DNA of 64,000 nt from Struthio camelus (GCF_040807025.1 NC_090953.1:1177501-1241500); one strand, 5' to 3'. Positions 1-15,200 are shown, counted from the first letter of the stretch. A program made the numbers and translations. The notes: generated by a model from the sequence alone, not told the origin.

Positions 1-2790
1 TTTGATATCCTTTCTGTGACCGACCTTTGACTCTTGAAGAACAAGATTTAGGTCCCAATAAAGTAAATATTCACTCAGGAAAAACACATGAACAGAATAA
101 TCCCTTTGGCATCTGCAAATAAAAACTTTTCATCATTTGTACTTCCAAGTTTCTGGCACTCACTTTCTGCAGTGAAATACCACTTTAACTCTGGGAGAAA
201 TGAGTGGAAACAATATTGATCACAAAGATCACTGATATCTACTTGGAAGAATTTGTGTTGATATTATCTTTTGTGATTTTCTTCAAAGGAAAGCTACAAA
301 AATATGTAAAAAGTTGTTACCTTCCCTTAAAACTCTAGGTTTCAACTAGAGAATGTTGGCTGTATTATATGCTGAACAATATACAGAAAAGACATTCAAA
401 ATGAACAGTTTGCACTGAATTTGCAGTCACAGACAACCTGAATGTTACTTAGCATCTAGGCAGCTGGAGGCTCTGAGTTAATTCATTACGTTTGTTATTG
501 TGGTAAGATAAATACTTCATCTAGTCCTTGAAGAAAAATTCACTACCTTATGGCCAAATGATGTCATTTTCACAAAGGTTTTACTGCCGTCAGGAGACAT
601 ACGGTGTGAAGACACAATTGTCAACTCTGTATTTAGAAAGTTGGCTTTTCGGTAGTATCTTGGCTAAATGCAGCCCAGCAACCTATCAAGCACAGCCTGT
701 GGTCTCTCCAAACCATTCTTGATGGCCAAGCTGAGGGATAAGTCTTTACTGCCTCACACTGTGGGTTTGCCAGAATGAGAAGGGAAGTAGACATTGTTTG
801 CGTAGTCAGTGACTATCTCTTCCTATGCTAGAAATAATGGCCTTGTTACCAGTTGTGATAAGATTATATGCTTTTGATTATTCTTCTTAGTCTAGAAAAA
901 CTGCAAATGTAAATGTTACTGTGGTAACTGGGCGCTCTATAAACTTAAGTCAGAACTTTAGACGCTTTAAAAAGGAACAAATAAAAGCCTTACTACATTT
1001 TAAGCTAAATAGTGAGATTTTCTCTGTGTGCGCTTCCATTAAAGGACTAAGATTTATTGCAGTGTGCTGACAATGTGAAACTTTGTATTCACTTAAATTA
1101 TTCCCCTTTCCTTTCCTGTGGATGGTTTTGGTTGTGTCTACATATAAATCTGATACAACTCAGTTAAAGTTAAAGTACATATCCTTTCTGGGAACTTACT
1201 TTGACCTAAAGGTAAATTGCTTCAGTTTAATTTATATCTGAAATTAACTTGGTTTAAATTAAAGTAATTAAAGGTCAACATACTCCCTCTTCTTTCTGGA
1301 TATCTTAACGATGCTTTTCTCAAAAGCATTTAATTCTATATGTGTGCAAACCCTGAAATAAAAAGAAAGGTAAGCAGAGAATAAGGTTTCATTTTCACCC
1401 CTTACCATACGTTGTCAGTGTTGGTTAAGGTCAAGTCCAAATGTGTGCCAAAGACCACCGAAGGCCATCATTCAAGGTAGTATACGTTCAGGTACACGTC
1501 CATAATTCCCCAGGGCCTGAAGTGGATAAATCGGAGCATGCTTGTCAAAGCTAGCACAGGCCCGAGTCTTCATCTGTAATTGGGTAGGCTGAGTTTGGGA
1601 GGGCTGAGCCCAGTAGTCCACCAGCTCATAAACACAGTGGAGATGCTTTGCCTCAAGTTGCAGCCAGCAACATAGATGAAAACTGAGAGGTGAAGAAACT
1701 CAGCATGCTAACCTCCAGTATTAGTTTGACATGTTATAGCCTCATGCTTTCACTGAAGTTGGTATTGGTATCTCACATCCTACTCAGTTGTCATAGAACT
1801 TCATCTTTGCTCACAACAAATTCCAGTAGCACGAGGTCAGTAGTACAAGAGACCTTTAAGTTTTCATGTGTGTTTAAAGGGTACATGTCTAAAATTAGAC
1901 CTCCAGATAGTCTAAAAGATTCAAGATATGACAGCTGAGATTGTAATGTGTAACTTTCGTAGATTTCCATCTGTGAGATATATATTATGGATATTTTCAA
2001 ACAAAAACAGGAATTCAAAAATATCGCACCACAGGAGTAGAAGAATAGTCCTTGATATGTACCGTGAGATCTCCCATAGTGTTAAGCCATTGGCCTCAAG
2101 CTATAGATTTATCTAGAGTCCACCATGTAAGGCCAAGTCTTTTATTTTATTATCAGAGAGAGGGAGATGCAGAAGTCTCTTAATTTTGTATCTCTTCTCT
2201 TGAGTCTACAGTTTTTTACAGGGAATTGTTTATATATGAGTGCAGTTCTTTGTTTGCTGGTGGTACTTCAATTACTGGAACCTTGGAAACAGCTGAAGTC
2301 AGCTTTTTTTATTGCTTCTGACACCCCCATATTCACTGTGTAAGTCTTGGCGGAAGAAGGTTATTGAGAAGACTGCTTAGTTTATACGCTGGAGCACGTT
2401 ATCTTGTAATTGAATGATGTTGAATGATGTTGCGCAACTGGTAAAAGCGGATTCAAATTGTTTAGTCAAAGTAGCTAGTTTCATTTTTTTGTTTAGCGAT
2501 TATCCAACTTTTATATTTTAATTGAAATAAGTTCTAATTGCATAACATTTTCCAGTAAAATTGTTAAGCCTATTTTTATCATCTTACCCTTTTATTTATA
2601 GGTGCTTTGGCAGAGGTTGCAAGCTAATTTAATTTTTTTTATTAAGTTGTTATTGTGTGGCTAATTCCTATTTGCCGCTTACTTCATTCATAATATCAAT
2701 TTTGACTAAATCTTTACAAAATGATAATTAGTAGCACAGGTGATAGCAGAATTATTTTGAATCTTTATTAAAAGCCTATCTCTACTTCAG
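1..2790 (+). other. CTDSPL2: CTDSPL2 intron (partial, upstream of first exon in window)
   Basis: This AT-rich stretch precedes the first recognisable CTDSPL2 exon and ends in a good polypyrimidine-AG acceptor just before 2791. The family's DxDxT catalytic exon should precede the VYVRLRPFF segment, and I could not find it here. The stretch is therefore read as intron, with the earlier exons left of the window. Short open frames here (for example 528-722 and 1690-1938) have no recognisable protein similarity. A small direct repeat of TTGAATGATG lies near 2430. Confidence 0.75.
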
Positions 2791-5700
2791 GTTTATGTCC
2801 GGTTAAGGCCATTCTTCAGAGAATTCCTGGAACGTATGTCTCAGATTTATGAGGTAAGAATAATTAGATGCTACCTTTGAATTTCCTTTTTACATTATAT
2901 TCACATATTTATATCTAAAATAATTACTTTCCGCCCTTTAATCTGCAGATCATTCTTTTTACTGCTTCTAAGAAGGTGTATGCAGACAAGTTACTGAACA
3001 TACTAGACCCTAAAAAGCAACTGGTCAGGTAAAAATAAAAAATTGTGAACATACCTGTTGTAAGCAACCAAAGTAGTTTTCCTAATAAATGTAATGAAGA
3101 AGCTGATTATGACATGTTCTTTGTTCCAGTGTCTCACTAAACTGATTCCTTGTGTTTATATCTAGTCTGTCAAAGAGTGAGAGAAAAATGAAATGAAGTG
3201 ATTGAATTATTGTTTTGGTGATAAGATAAATCGTGTGGCCTAAAAGCTTATCTGTTCCTTTTCTGTAGCATATTAGAATTGCTCACTGAAAATGACCTCT
3301 TAGGTATCAAAAGCATGTTTCAGCTGCTTTTGAATACATATATCGAATAAAGAAAACAAACTTTTTTGATAGAAGATTAGATTACTCTTAAACTATTCAA
3401 ATTTGATTTCTTATTTATAAATTATGAATTATAGTTATCTTCACAGTCAACATTTTTGTTTCTTATTCAATTACAAAATTATGTATTTGTTATTTTTGCA
3501 GCAAAGTTGTTTTGGTTTTTCATTTCTTGTGGGTTTTTTTTCTGATGCTGAGGTTTGTTTGGAAGGGATTGGTATTTCTCAAGAACTGTACCTTAAGACA
3601 TAAGGAAATTACATAGGATGAGACTCCTTCTGTTATTCTCATGGCGAAGGTGGACTGGTAGGTGAGCAAGTTGAAACAGAAGAGGGAACTTCTCAAGGAC
3701 TCATCCTAAATAGGCTATTCCAAGCAAGGGAAGTAAACAACTGTACTTAGTTGTGGTCAGGACTGTATAGATTTTGTATTTGGGAGGTCACGGTCAAGTG
3801 CTTCTCTGCGTCATTTTATTATAGTTTTATTGAGTGAAAACTTGGTTTTATTTAAATGCATAATAAAATTACCATTTTGACTGAGATGATGATTCACCTG
3901 TTGTTTTCACTTAGCAGTTTCGGGACATCATAACTCGAGAGCGTAAAGATAAACTGTCGCTATTTTTAATCCACGTAATTTCTGTGCTTAAAACATAGCA
4001 AATGCTTTTATTTTATCTAATTGAAATTTGTACTGAAGTCAGTACAACATAAAGCACTAAAATAATTTATCAGAAGCACTGTAGGGCAGGAATAATCTTA
4101 TTGCTTGTTTCCATGCGGCACAGCAGAACCCTGGTTTCTTATGGATAAACTAATTTGCTACTGCGTTTTGAACAGGCAAACAAAACTAGACTTTCAAAGT
4201 TAGAAATGCATAATCATTGGAATATCTGAGCCTATCTGAATCACAAAGGCAAACAGGATGTATGAGCAAGTATGATACTTGCGCTGACAGAAAACGAGTC
4301 TAAGTGTGCATCTGTAGCACTGGAAATCTTTCTGCAAGAACCTAATATGTATGATTCAGGATGGAAATTTTAAATGCACTGGGAACAGGAAAAATATAAT
4401 AAAATGTACAGCCAAACAGCATTCTAAGAATTTGCAGATGGATTCATGTGATTCATGAATTTACTGTGATTCATGTGCCACTGAAAGCTGACATCAAGGC
4501 ATGATTAGTTTTGACATTAGCCTAAAGGTAGACTTGTCAGGAGGCACTCCACACATATGACTCAGAATCTATATATAAATTCATTTGCTGCTGAGGCATC
4601 AGCTTATTTTCCTCCATAGCAACATTAGGAGTTCAACCCCTTTATGAAATTAAGCACACTACGTACAGCTTCTAAAAACTTCACTTGAAGATATGAGCTG
4701 CCTTAAAGAGACTGCATTTTAATACAAAAATATAAAACTCAAAATCAGTCTAGTTCACAGTTTATTTTTAAATTGTATTTACAATTGATATTCAATGAAA
4801 TTTCAGTTTTATTCCCAATATTTTTCTGAGTCCTTTTATTCTATGCAAACATTTGTTATATATTTCTTCTGTAATAACTTAAAAGGGAGCAGACTAATTG
4901 GAAGGGAAGAAGTTGATGGAATGTTTTGGCCTAAAGGCTTTTGTCAAGCTCGAATAACTGAAATAGGTTAATTGCAAACAGAGGTAACATAAAAAGGAAA
5001 CCATTTCTTCTGATACTTTCTATTCTAGCATGCAATGGCATAGGGAGGCTTACGTACACCAATGGTTAGAACAAAATAAAAGGAACCAACTTAAATGGGT
5101 TCCAGTTCAGGCATAATTTCTGAGGTTGGGGCCTTGCAAAAATCATTTGAGCATTTAGGGTCTCTTGGTCAACCCATCTGGAAAAATGGTTTGAAAGCAA
5201 GATCCTGTTGATAACTATTTGATAAATCTGAGTTGAGCTTTTCTGGTTAAATAATATACAAAAACAAACAACTGCTTGCAGAATTAGATTACTTATAAAA
5301 GCTACTTCACTAGTAATTTTAACAGTAAAAAGCTCAAAAGAGAGAACCTATCTATAAATGAAAGAGCTCTTGAAAAAGAGTGAAACAGATCAGAAGAAAA
5401 AAATTGTGGATAATATTTAGAAAACTTTCTTTTTCCCTATGCAATGTAGATTTTGTAATTTGTCTCATTAATCAGTATTTTAATTTGATCGCAGGCATCG
5501 ACTTTTCCGTGAGCATTGCGTTTGTGTACAAGGAAACTACATAAAGGATTTAAACATTCTTGGTAGAGATCTTTCAAAAACGATCATAATTGACAATTCA
5601 CCACAAGCCTTTGCCTATCAAGTAAGTAAGTTGCTATCAGCAAACTTCAGATATGGCCAAAAACTTTCTGGAGGAAAAGAGTGGAGCCTTATCTTTTGAT

Positions 5701-7149
5701 TTAACTTTGTACTTAAGTTTTATGCATAACTTTTGTGTTTAATTTTACAAAGAGATCCTTTAGCAAAGCACTCGCATTTCCTTGTTCTTGTTATTTTTGT
5801 AAAGAGCTGACAAAGAGCAAACTAAGTGACTTACTATATGAACAGACTTATATCAGTTTTATTTCTCATTCATCTTATCTAAAGAAACCACCGATCTGCT
5901 AAGACAGTTGCTTGGACTCTGTTGCAGATTTAGTCTTTTAATACTAGTGAAATGATTAAGAACAGATTGCTGGTTGACGGGACACACACAGACCTGTGAA
6001 AATTGTTTATACTTAAATGTTCAAGTTATACCCTGGGATTTAGTTTTATTCCAGAAGTGTGCTATGTAATTTTTCTAGCTGTAATTTTTCTAAATTTTCC
6101 TACCCTATCAATAAGGGAATGCAGAATGTGATCTCTAATGTCTTTGTTAAAGAACAAAAACCTCAAAAACCTGTCTGACCTAGCCTCATGTGCACATACA
6201 AACTACAGCCAGTATACAGTTAGTATCTGTGAAAGTTTTAACATCAAATTTTCTCAGTAGAAAATGCTTTTCGCTTCAGCAGAACTTTTAGAGCTAGATA
6301 TATTTCTGCTTTGATATGGAAACGTTTGCAGTGATTTATGCAAAGAAAGGAGGTATTTTATAAGTTAATTTTAATACAAACTGTAGAGCAAAGATACATT
6401 ATTAATAAACTCTAGCTTGGATATATTTTTTTCCCCAAAATGCTATTTCACAAGTTGTATCTGCAGATAAATTCAGTATAAAAATTAATAACACATGATT
6501 TTACTTTAGCTTTCAAATGGAATTCCTATAGAAAGCTGGTTCATGGATAAAAATGACAATGAACTCCTAAAATTGATTCCCTTTCTGGAGAAACTTGTAG
6601 AGCTGGTAAGTATTTCCTTTATTTGGCCTCTGTTTCTCCTAATATGTTACAATTAGTGCATTTAAGAATTGACATATTTTAAGATTTTGATTCACTGAGA
6701 TTTACACTACTGTAAGTCATGTAGCTCTCTTTTTGAAAATATTACTCTGAGCAGTAATACAAAGTATGTACCAGGACTACTATGCCTTTAATAAAGACCC
6801 AGAGCATTCTGACATTAGTTACAAAACTGAATGTCTGTAGGAATTTAGGTTAAATAACGCTTGTTGTTGGCCGTGAGGTATGCCTTTCTTTTTTTAGACG
6901 GAGATAGTCGTACTCCAAAGTTGTGGTGAATGTTATTTAATTATTTTTGTAAGTCTCTTGTAATTATAAATATGCAGGGATTATATTTTGTTATATTAAA
7001 ATACTGATGTTAGAATCTTGTTAAAATCTGAGTTATAGATACATTCATTCTTTTAAAACCTGCAATTTTATTTCTTCCTACAGAATGAAGATGTCCGACC
7101 TCACATCAGAGACAGATTTCGCTTGCATGACTTGCTACCCCCAGATTAA
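2791..7149 (+). CDS. CTDSPL2: CTDSPL2, C-terminal 143 residues (partial; 5 coding exons)
   Basis: CTD small phosphatase-like 2 is a nuclear HAD-superfamily FCP/SCP-type serine/threonine phosphatase. Coding exons are 2791-2853, 2949-3028, 5495-5621, 6510-6605 and 7084-7149 (stop TAA). All have GT donors and AG acceptors, and the reading phase is kept throughout. The translation contains [18 protein letters not shown], then [20 protein letters not shown] (the family's second motif with its Ser/Thr), then [20 protein letters not shown], then [20 protein letters not shown] (the acidic third-motif region), and ends [11 protein letters not shown]. This is nearly identical to the human C terminus as I recall it. 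The human protein is about 466 aa, so the N-terminal two thirds, including the nucleophilic DxDxT motif, lie off the left edge. A paralogue (CTDSP1/2/L) is unlikely because their C termini are shorter and differ. Confidence 0.97.
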
Positions 7150-9205
7150 AGCCTTTTGTCTAATTACTGAAGGGGGAGAAAATGCAGGACCCTTTTGGAC
7201 TAAAACAAAAACATTGCCATTACTGTTGAAATTTTGCATTTTTGTACCCCGTCTTGCTTTTTCTTATCTTTGGTGCCCAACAATAATCAAGGGTTACAGA
7301 AAGAGACTTTATATATCTGAGATTGAATACATACAGTACAATACAGTACAACGCAGTAGGTAGGCTAGAACAGAAAAGTCTTTAGAACTAGTGCAACTCC
7401 AATGAAATTTTTTTATGTACAGGACATCTGCAGTTTATAAAGAATTCTGTTTCTGCCACCAGCAGTTTGACCTGTAGAAACACAGGATTTTATGATATAA
7501 CAGAGATTGAAAATGGACTCTTATTTTCTCTCTGTTCGGTGCTCTAAGTGGGTTTGTAGCCACTTTTCTGTTACTTTAAGATTCTCATTTCAACAGGAAT
7601 GGCCAGTAAAAGTTGTTTTATTTTTTCCTGTTAAGGTTTATAACCTTTTTACATTTTTGACCTGTATTAGATTAGAATTTCATTATGCATTCCTTTTAGT
7701 TGAGGCGCTTCATAGTTTTTCTGGAAATAGCCAAATTTTATTAGTTTTTTATTATACAGTTGAATGGCCGTTTTCCTGCTTTGTCTGCCTGCATACTGTA
7801 TATTTGTTTAAAAATATTCTCTAGTTTTAGTCCATGTAAGTTTCATTTAGGAAAAAAAAACCCCTGCATTTATATTTTGTTTCTGTAATATTCTACTGTA
7901 GTTGAAATCTTTTCAAAAATCAAGAGACTGGCTAGATAAGAAGAATAGAAGAATTACTAATATTCAGAATATTTAAACCATTGTGATGGCATGTACTCTG
8001 GACAGTCAATATCTTGCAGTGGCACAAACAACTGATGGACAAGGAATACCTCAGACTATACTGTGCATGGAAGTCTTTAAAGGAGAATTAGTTTGGTCAC
8101 CTGGTAGGTTTGATGCAATTCAGTTTCTGCTGCCTTCTGTTTCCTCCAAGAATGAAGTATTCTGCACAGTGGCTCAGTATTTTAAGATGTTGTGCATGGG
8201 CTGATGGTACCTCTGTTACGCTGTTCGTTACAATCAGTTTAAAACTCTGTGTAACAGTGAAGGTATCAAACAGTAACTATGCATAATCCTGTGGTACAGT
8301 ACACTCCCATGCCACCAATGCAGTCAATATGCTATCATAGTGGTTTTCTATGCTATATGGAAATAGTCTTTAAGCCTTGGTTCTCTAATGCAGCTACTAC
8401 AAGAGGTTGATATTTTTATAATGGTGTGTAATCTCCTTTTCAGGAGGCTTTTTATGGAAGGTATAATTTGTAAAAGTTAGGATGCTTTGCCTCTCGACTG
8501 CATTAACATGCCATAGGCTCAGACTGTTTTTGTGTAAAAGATGTCACAGAACGGCACTTTTTCTAAAGAGAAGTTTGATATTTTGTATGCTTGTTAAGAA
8601 AGTACAGTATTGGAAATTAAAGGTGGACAACTGATAATTGAGAAGTATGTCAATTAATTTTTTATGTATATTACCTGTTTACTTGTACAATTTTATTGTA
8701 CAAATTACATGCAGTTTCATTTTCAAATGAGTCCTTAAAATAAGGAAAATCTTTTTAGGAAAACATTTAATTTTTGTATTTTTTGATTTTAAAAGGCATG
8801 AGTTATGTCAACTTTTTCCAGTGTATTAATGAAGATTTTAACTTTTCATCAGGTTGAGTGTTTTCTTACTATATTATCTGTTGTGTATGTAGCTAGCACA
8901 TTGTGTCACTGAACTGTTTAAAAAAATTAGCATGTAGAGCAAGCCTGTTTTGTGGAAAATCCTTATTCATTAAAAAAAAAAATCATCATGGCAGATTTTC
9001 TGCAAAAAAGTGAAAACATTTGCAATTCAGAATACTGATTTTTTTTTTTGTATTTAAAGAAAGGTATTTTGCTTGCAGGAAAGAAATACTACAGATTCAT
9101 TTTAATGAGAATCTTTTAAATGTATTTATCTTTAGGGCATCTGGGCATCTTTACGCTGTTTGTCTTATGTCTTTATTGAAATAAAATGTACATAACATTA
9201 CCTTT
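7150..9205 (+). other. CTDSPL2: CTDSPL2 3' UTR (minimum extent)
   Basis: AT-rich sequence follows the TAA without a splice junction, as expected for the terminal exon. An AATAAA hexamer at 9180-9185, followed by a T/G-containing stretch, is the first convincing end I see. The human transcript has a long 3' UTR, so longer forms are possible: other AATAAA hexamers occur around 10.45, 12.61 and 13.15 kb. Open frames of 70-105 codons in this stretch (7507-7824, 7983-8204) resemble no known protein and are treated as chance. Confidence 0.6.
9180..9185 (+). promoter_or_regulatory. CTDSPL2: Candidate poly(A) signal of CTDSPL2
   Basis: Canonical AATAAA about 2 kb downstream of the CTDSPL2 stop codon, followed by TA-rich sequence. 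Whether this one or a later hexamer is the main site cannot be decided from sequence alone. Confidence 0.45.
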
Positions 9206-12200
9206 ATATATGCTTTTGCGCAGACGTGTGAACCCTGTAACAATCCCCTTTTCTTCCTGTTTTTATGTTGATAAGATGGTTCTGGAAATATTTATAGATT
9301 TTGAAAATGGTCAGCTTGTATTTGAATTGCTACATGGTTTGCCAACTATTTTTTAGTTGTTTTTTTAATTGTAAACCTGATCTAAGATTTTTTTTAATTA
9401 GTTTAATAGTGAATCCTTGTTCAATGTGGAATTCTTCCAAATTTCTCAGAGTAATTTACATAATAGGACTGCTTTAAAATTCACTAATCTACCAGAATGA
9501 AACCATTTTTGTTAAGTAGTTCATGGCTTTTCTCTGACTGTAAAAAGAGATTATCATCTGTTCAAATAATGTCCTTAAACACATGCGTCCTATCTTTGGC
9601 TAAAACCATTATAAAAGTGCTTTCTTTAGTTAAGGAAACCAAAGCATACATTGCACTTTACAGCTGTATCTGTGTTGTGATTATCAGATCGGTGAGGGAA
9701 ATCAAAATGTAAATTTGGGGGATTTAATTCTACATAGATGCACAACAAAAATAACAGAGACTGCTTAGTAAACATATTAAATATTAATATTTTAATGTGC
9801 TGCAAGTCTGGTATTTATCATTCTGAACTTTCTTTGCAGAATGAGTCTACCTTCTTCAAAATGTAAGTTCCTAAAAAATATCAAATCCTTCTGACATAAA
9901 TAGTCTTTGCATGAAACAGAGTTATATTTAATCAGGTTTTATCTTCGACTTCATAGTTTAAAGGGTGAGACTTAACTGTTTCTCTGACAGTAGTTTGGAT
10001 CAAATTGTCCACTGTGTCTACACCAAAACTGACATTGATAACTATGGGGGTCTCGGCTATACATATTGCTCAAGTCTTGAATGTAGAATTGTGTTACTTA
10101 AGCAGATAATCTTGTAGCTGTATCATTTATTCTAATTTTATGTATTTTTAGAAAATACTCACAACATTCTATTTTCAAAGTTCTTCATGACTTCATTTGT
10201 GGTCTTTTCTTTGATTGTGTTATCTGTGTGTCAATTTTACATGTCCATATATATGCTATTCTAAGTTGGAGCATTCTTGGTTCTGACAGCAAAATAACTA
10301 TAATATTTCATATTTACATTGGCAATACGTGCTCAATCTTTTGGGTTTTTTTTTTTTTCTTTAAATTACTGCTTAGATGGAATAGCATTCACGTTGGTTT
10401 TATGTTTTTTTTTTTCACTTTGGAGTCATTTCACCTTCTACCTATATAGGAAAATAAAATATTTTTTCATTATTATGCAAAGGTACCCAAAAGTCTGATT
10501 GTGTGAAGACCTGATCAAACATCTCCCAAAGCAAGAGCTCTGTCAATGAAATGCATGCTGAGGAGACATATCTTCTTTAAACAAAGCACTTAAATATGTT
10601 ATTAAAGATAATCAGATACGTAAGTGCTGTGCTGAGTAAGAACAGAATGCAATGCTTGCTTAAATGCCTTAGTGAGGTAGCGATTCCAAGTTAGTATTCC
10701 TTTGGCAACAGGACTGTTTTAACAGTTTTTTTCTCACTTGCTGTTAGGAGCAAGTGTCCTTTTAGGACTGCACCTTCCCCACCCTCCCTCCCAATTCAGT
10801 CCTTTCAGACACCTGACTTAGAGGGCAATCATACTGGTGGTTGGATTGGCATCGAGCCCTGGTAGGGGATGGGAGAAAGGGACCAGGCATGAGTGCCTGA
10901 GGAAAAGGTGGCGTGGATGAAAATCTGATGAACCCCATCTGCCACCAGTGGGACAGCAATGTGGACCCACAGTCTGAAACAAGCTTTACTAGTAGAGTTT
11001 GTTATTTGGTAAGGAAAGCTGTCCAGAAATGCAAAAACTTTGTTAACTGTACTGAGTAAATACCCATATTCCTTTATTTCTCCTTCCGGTTCTAGCTTCC
11101 TTGTAGCATTGCTTTGCAAATCATACTCTTTTATCCTTCCTTGTCTAAACCAACTTGAACCAACTACATGTTATTAATATGGCAAATTAGATCATGAGAT
11201 TCATAACTTCACAATTTAAATTAAAACTAAAGAAAGTCACTGTCTGTGGTAATATAGTGAACTGTAACTGCAAAACTAGTCATGGGACTCTTGCTGTCAT
11301 TCCTCTTCCTTCTGACTGGACTGGCACTGAGTAAACCTGAATTTCGGGAATAACAAAAGTTAACTGTGCCTTCTTCCATTCCCTCATTGAAATGTGCTCC
11401 TTTATGTACCATTTGAAGGACTTGGACAGCACACCTTTACAAAGCTAAGATTTTAATGTAAAATTAATGCTTACATAGTTGAAATTAATATAGTATATCT
11501 AGCTAAATTATAACGTAATAGAATTCAAGAAGTCAGGGCCAGATAGTAAATATTAACAACATCCTGTCAATTAAAAAAAAACTACCAGCTCTACCTACTG
11601 GTACAGTATCAGCTCAGTTTGTTCCAAGAGATGCAAACAGAAACTAATCATTATTATCACGTTAAAATAATGTCTTCCATTTAAAGAAAAATATTAAATA
11701 TTCAGTATTTTCTGGTGAAAGGACTTGTATGGATATATGTGACAAAGAAAGCAGATGGTATCTCTGATCTGCAGTCATTCTAATTAAATCAGTCAACTCC
11801 ATTAAGGTTCTTAAAGTAATTATCAAAAACTGATCCAGAGATGAAAGAAAGAAGTCATAGTCAAATGGTACCTAGGCAATACAATGAGCTTCAGAGTCAA
11901 ACAACAGCACATAGCTAATTGTTCATGGCTATCTACCTCTGGGGAGGAGGTAAATGTCTTCTGTTTTTAGAAGATGAATGCCTGTTTCTGGGAGGCTTGA
12001 TCCATCAAAGGTGTTTTAGTATTATTTTCAGGGAAGAGGATTATTTTGAATATTGGGATAAAAAAGAGCCTAAAAATCCATTCTGTGAATAGTATGAATT
12101 TGAAAAGTATTTTGCAGAATATAAAAGAAAACAAACCAACCAACCAACCCCAGGATTTACAGCTTAAGTGCGTAGATCCACAACAGCTTAAGCTAGTCAA

Positions 12201-15200
12201 TTCTAGGTGGCTTTCGCCCCATCTTTTCTTCTCTCCCTGGGCGTCCATTTATTACCCGCTTCCTTGTGCCAGCCCTGATGCTTATGCAACTGCATGGTGA
12301 GCCTGTGCAGGAAGCCGATCCAGCCGAAAAATTTAAAAAAAAAAAAAAAAAGAAAAGAAAAAGTGGTGGTGTGGCAGCTAGGACTCTAGGGCTTGGCCTG
12401 AGGGCAGCTGAAGTTGCTGTGGAGTTGCAGTCTAAGTAAAGGTTCATGGGAAGACAATTACTCTGGAAAAATAATTGGCATATTTAAACTTATTCAGTTA
12501 GAGAAGAATGTTACTGTATATCTTGAAGAAGTTAAAGGATTATTCACAAAGATTAGATTAGGCCAAAACCATGTCATTTCAGATTTATATCCTAGGTTCT
12601 TGATATTTAAATAAAATCCTAAGTTAGTCAATAAATTGCTGATGGAAAGTAGCACACAGGCATTACTTTCTTAGTTATTAGTCATAATTTTGTAAAAAAA
12701 AAAAAAAGAAAAGAAAAGAAAAAAGAAAAAAAGAAAAAAAAAAAAAGAAAAGTCCTTTCAATATTAGCAACTTTTTTGGGGGGGGAGCAAACAAGGATGG
12801 CCTTCTAAAGATTAACTTGTACAGATTTGGTTAAGCACATCGTTATCTTGGTTGTCTTGACAGTGTAATGTAAAACTGTTTTTCTTTATTTTTTGATACT
12901 TGCAAAAATGTCATTGTACCTGATGGACTGAATCTTGTAAAAATTCTATTGAAAGAGAACGTATGTTCTACAAATTTATGTTTCTTCTGCCATCATTTCT
13001 AGTATATAGAATCATAAAGATTTATATTAAATATTTATGCTCTAGCTACTGTTCTTATGATTTTTAGCTGATATCAGCCTTCACTGAAGGATCAGTTTTC
13101 TGTAAAGCAAGGTATTTCTCATGTCACTCTTCAAGCTTTAAAACTGAAGGAAAATAAATGTTGTGTATGTGTTTTTATAAAAGCTAAGGATACTGGAGAG
13201 CAAACAAGAAAAAAAAAGATGTGTTTTACGGACTGAAATTGTTACAGCAGATTCTTATAATATAGTCTTGCTTCAATTCCGATTTTCAATATGTAATACA
13301 TATTCCAGTGGATACCTTTTGTAAAATTACCACAAAGCCTGATCTGTCTCATTTTTCATCTGTTTCTCCTCCTTGGCAGAAACCTCTACACTTCAAAATA
13401 AGAACTGTTTGGTTTCCTAGGATTTAGTAGTTCCTTTGATTCAGAGAGTTATGCTGGGCAGGGTGTTCCTCTTTGTGCCTTAATTTCCTCATTATTCCCG
13501 TTTTCCACTATGAGAATAATACTTAACCATTTTAATCCAAATGCTTAAAGCACTTCAAGTGTGCTGTGTAAATACACAGTATTTTTATAATTAACGTGGT
13601 CCCAATCATAACAGTTCTTAGTCGTTTCGTAATTATCTTCATAGCATATTAAGCTTATGAAATGGTGTTTAGACTTGGTGAGGATGGATATAACATTATA
13701 TATTTGATCTATAATTATGTCTCTTGTTATTTCTACTGCCCAGTAAATGGATAATAACAACAAAAAAGGGATAAATTTGGAAGTGATTTTCTTCTAGCAC
13801 AGATCATAAGAGGCTCTTCCACTTGTTATATGAAAAACTGATGTTCTTCTAAATTTATTGTCTTCAGACAAATTGTCTTTCTTTTCCACTAAATCTCTCA
13901 GCTTTTCACTTGAAATAACACCTGAAAAGTAGCAGAAAACAAGAGGTTATCTCCCAGTTTTTCAGAATGGATAGTCTACATATACACTCACATCGGGAGT
14001 GTATATATTTCCTATTACTCAAGGCACATAAAAGCAGCACGCTCAAACCTAATCTGTGCACAGGACAGACAAGCACAGGTTATAGCATGGAGCGTACAAC
14101 TCCAGTTTCTTCTAAGTCGCAAAAATGTAACTCCATGAATTGTGGAGGACCTTGAGAGCAAGGAGACAGTACGGAGGAACTGAATGTAGTTTTGTCAAAG
14201 AACTCAAGTTCCTGTTAAATTATTTGTCCTTTTATCTTTGGGTGATGGTCTGCAGGTAGATGAATATTGTGGGAGACAGCAAGCATGTTACTAATTAACT
14301 GGTAGAAGACTCAAGAGTCCTTCAAACAGAGAATGATTCCAGTACAGTTTTAGTGTCTTGTCAGCCTGTGACGTTTCAGTGGTCGCGTTATGCTTGGTGA
14401 AGGTATGGCTGAAGCTTCTTATCGCTACAGGGCGACTATTGAAGATTGAGCTCTTCCTCACTCACGCTACCAATGCTGGCTGACTGCTGATGGAGTGTGT
14501 CCTGAGACTTGCTTTCACGATCTCATAGCATGTCTTAAGTGCGCCCACTCATTTTGAGAGATTTTATTTGGCAATGGATCTGATTTTTGACAAGGCATAT
14601 AAACAGCATGAGTGATTTTTCCAAAATACCTAGGCCTCTGAATGTGAAAAGGGAAAAGCCCAGACTCTTGTTCTAGATGACTGAAGGTTAGAAAAGAAAA
14701 CTTATTAGAGATTAATCTCTTGATTAAGATAAAACTCTCATACCACGTTAAGGAGAAATACTGAGTCTGTCCAAAGCAACACATTCTCCCTGAAAAAGAA
14801 AAGAGGATCTACCATAAGGTTTGCATTTCCATCAGTCTTGTAGCAGAGGTAAAGGCACCAGAGAAATCTGTAGAGAGATAAAGGAATATGCAGATTTAAC
14901 AGGGAGCATTAGTACACATTGTCCTAAGTTTTGTGTTTCACTATAGTGAGTGGAAGATCCTCGAACAGAGGAGATGATGTCCCTTCAGAAATTTTAAGAA
15001 GCGTGAGGCAAGGCAGAGAAGGGGTCCAGTCCACAGGAGAGTGGTGTGCTGAAGTAGCAGCCTAGTGGAAAAATCAGATTCTCTTAACTGCAGCAGTTAT
15101 TCCAAAATAGTTCAACGGTTAATACGGAAGAGAACCTGGTCCATTAAATTGACGTACTTGGAGAGCTATTTATAAAGACTTACGTTACTGGAAAAGAGCA

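Noticed and set aside
7085-7363. 92-codon open frame over the last CTDSPL2 exon
   Set aside because: It begins inside the terminal exon in a frame offset by one from the true CTDSPL2 reading ([21 protein letters not shown]) and continues into the 3' UTR; a frame shadow.
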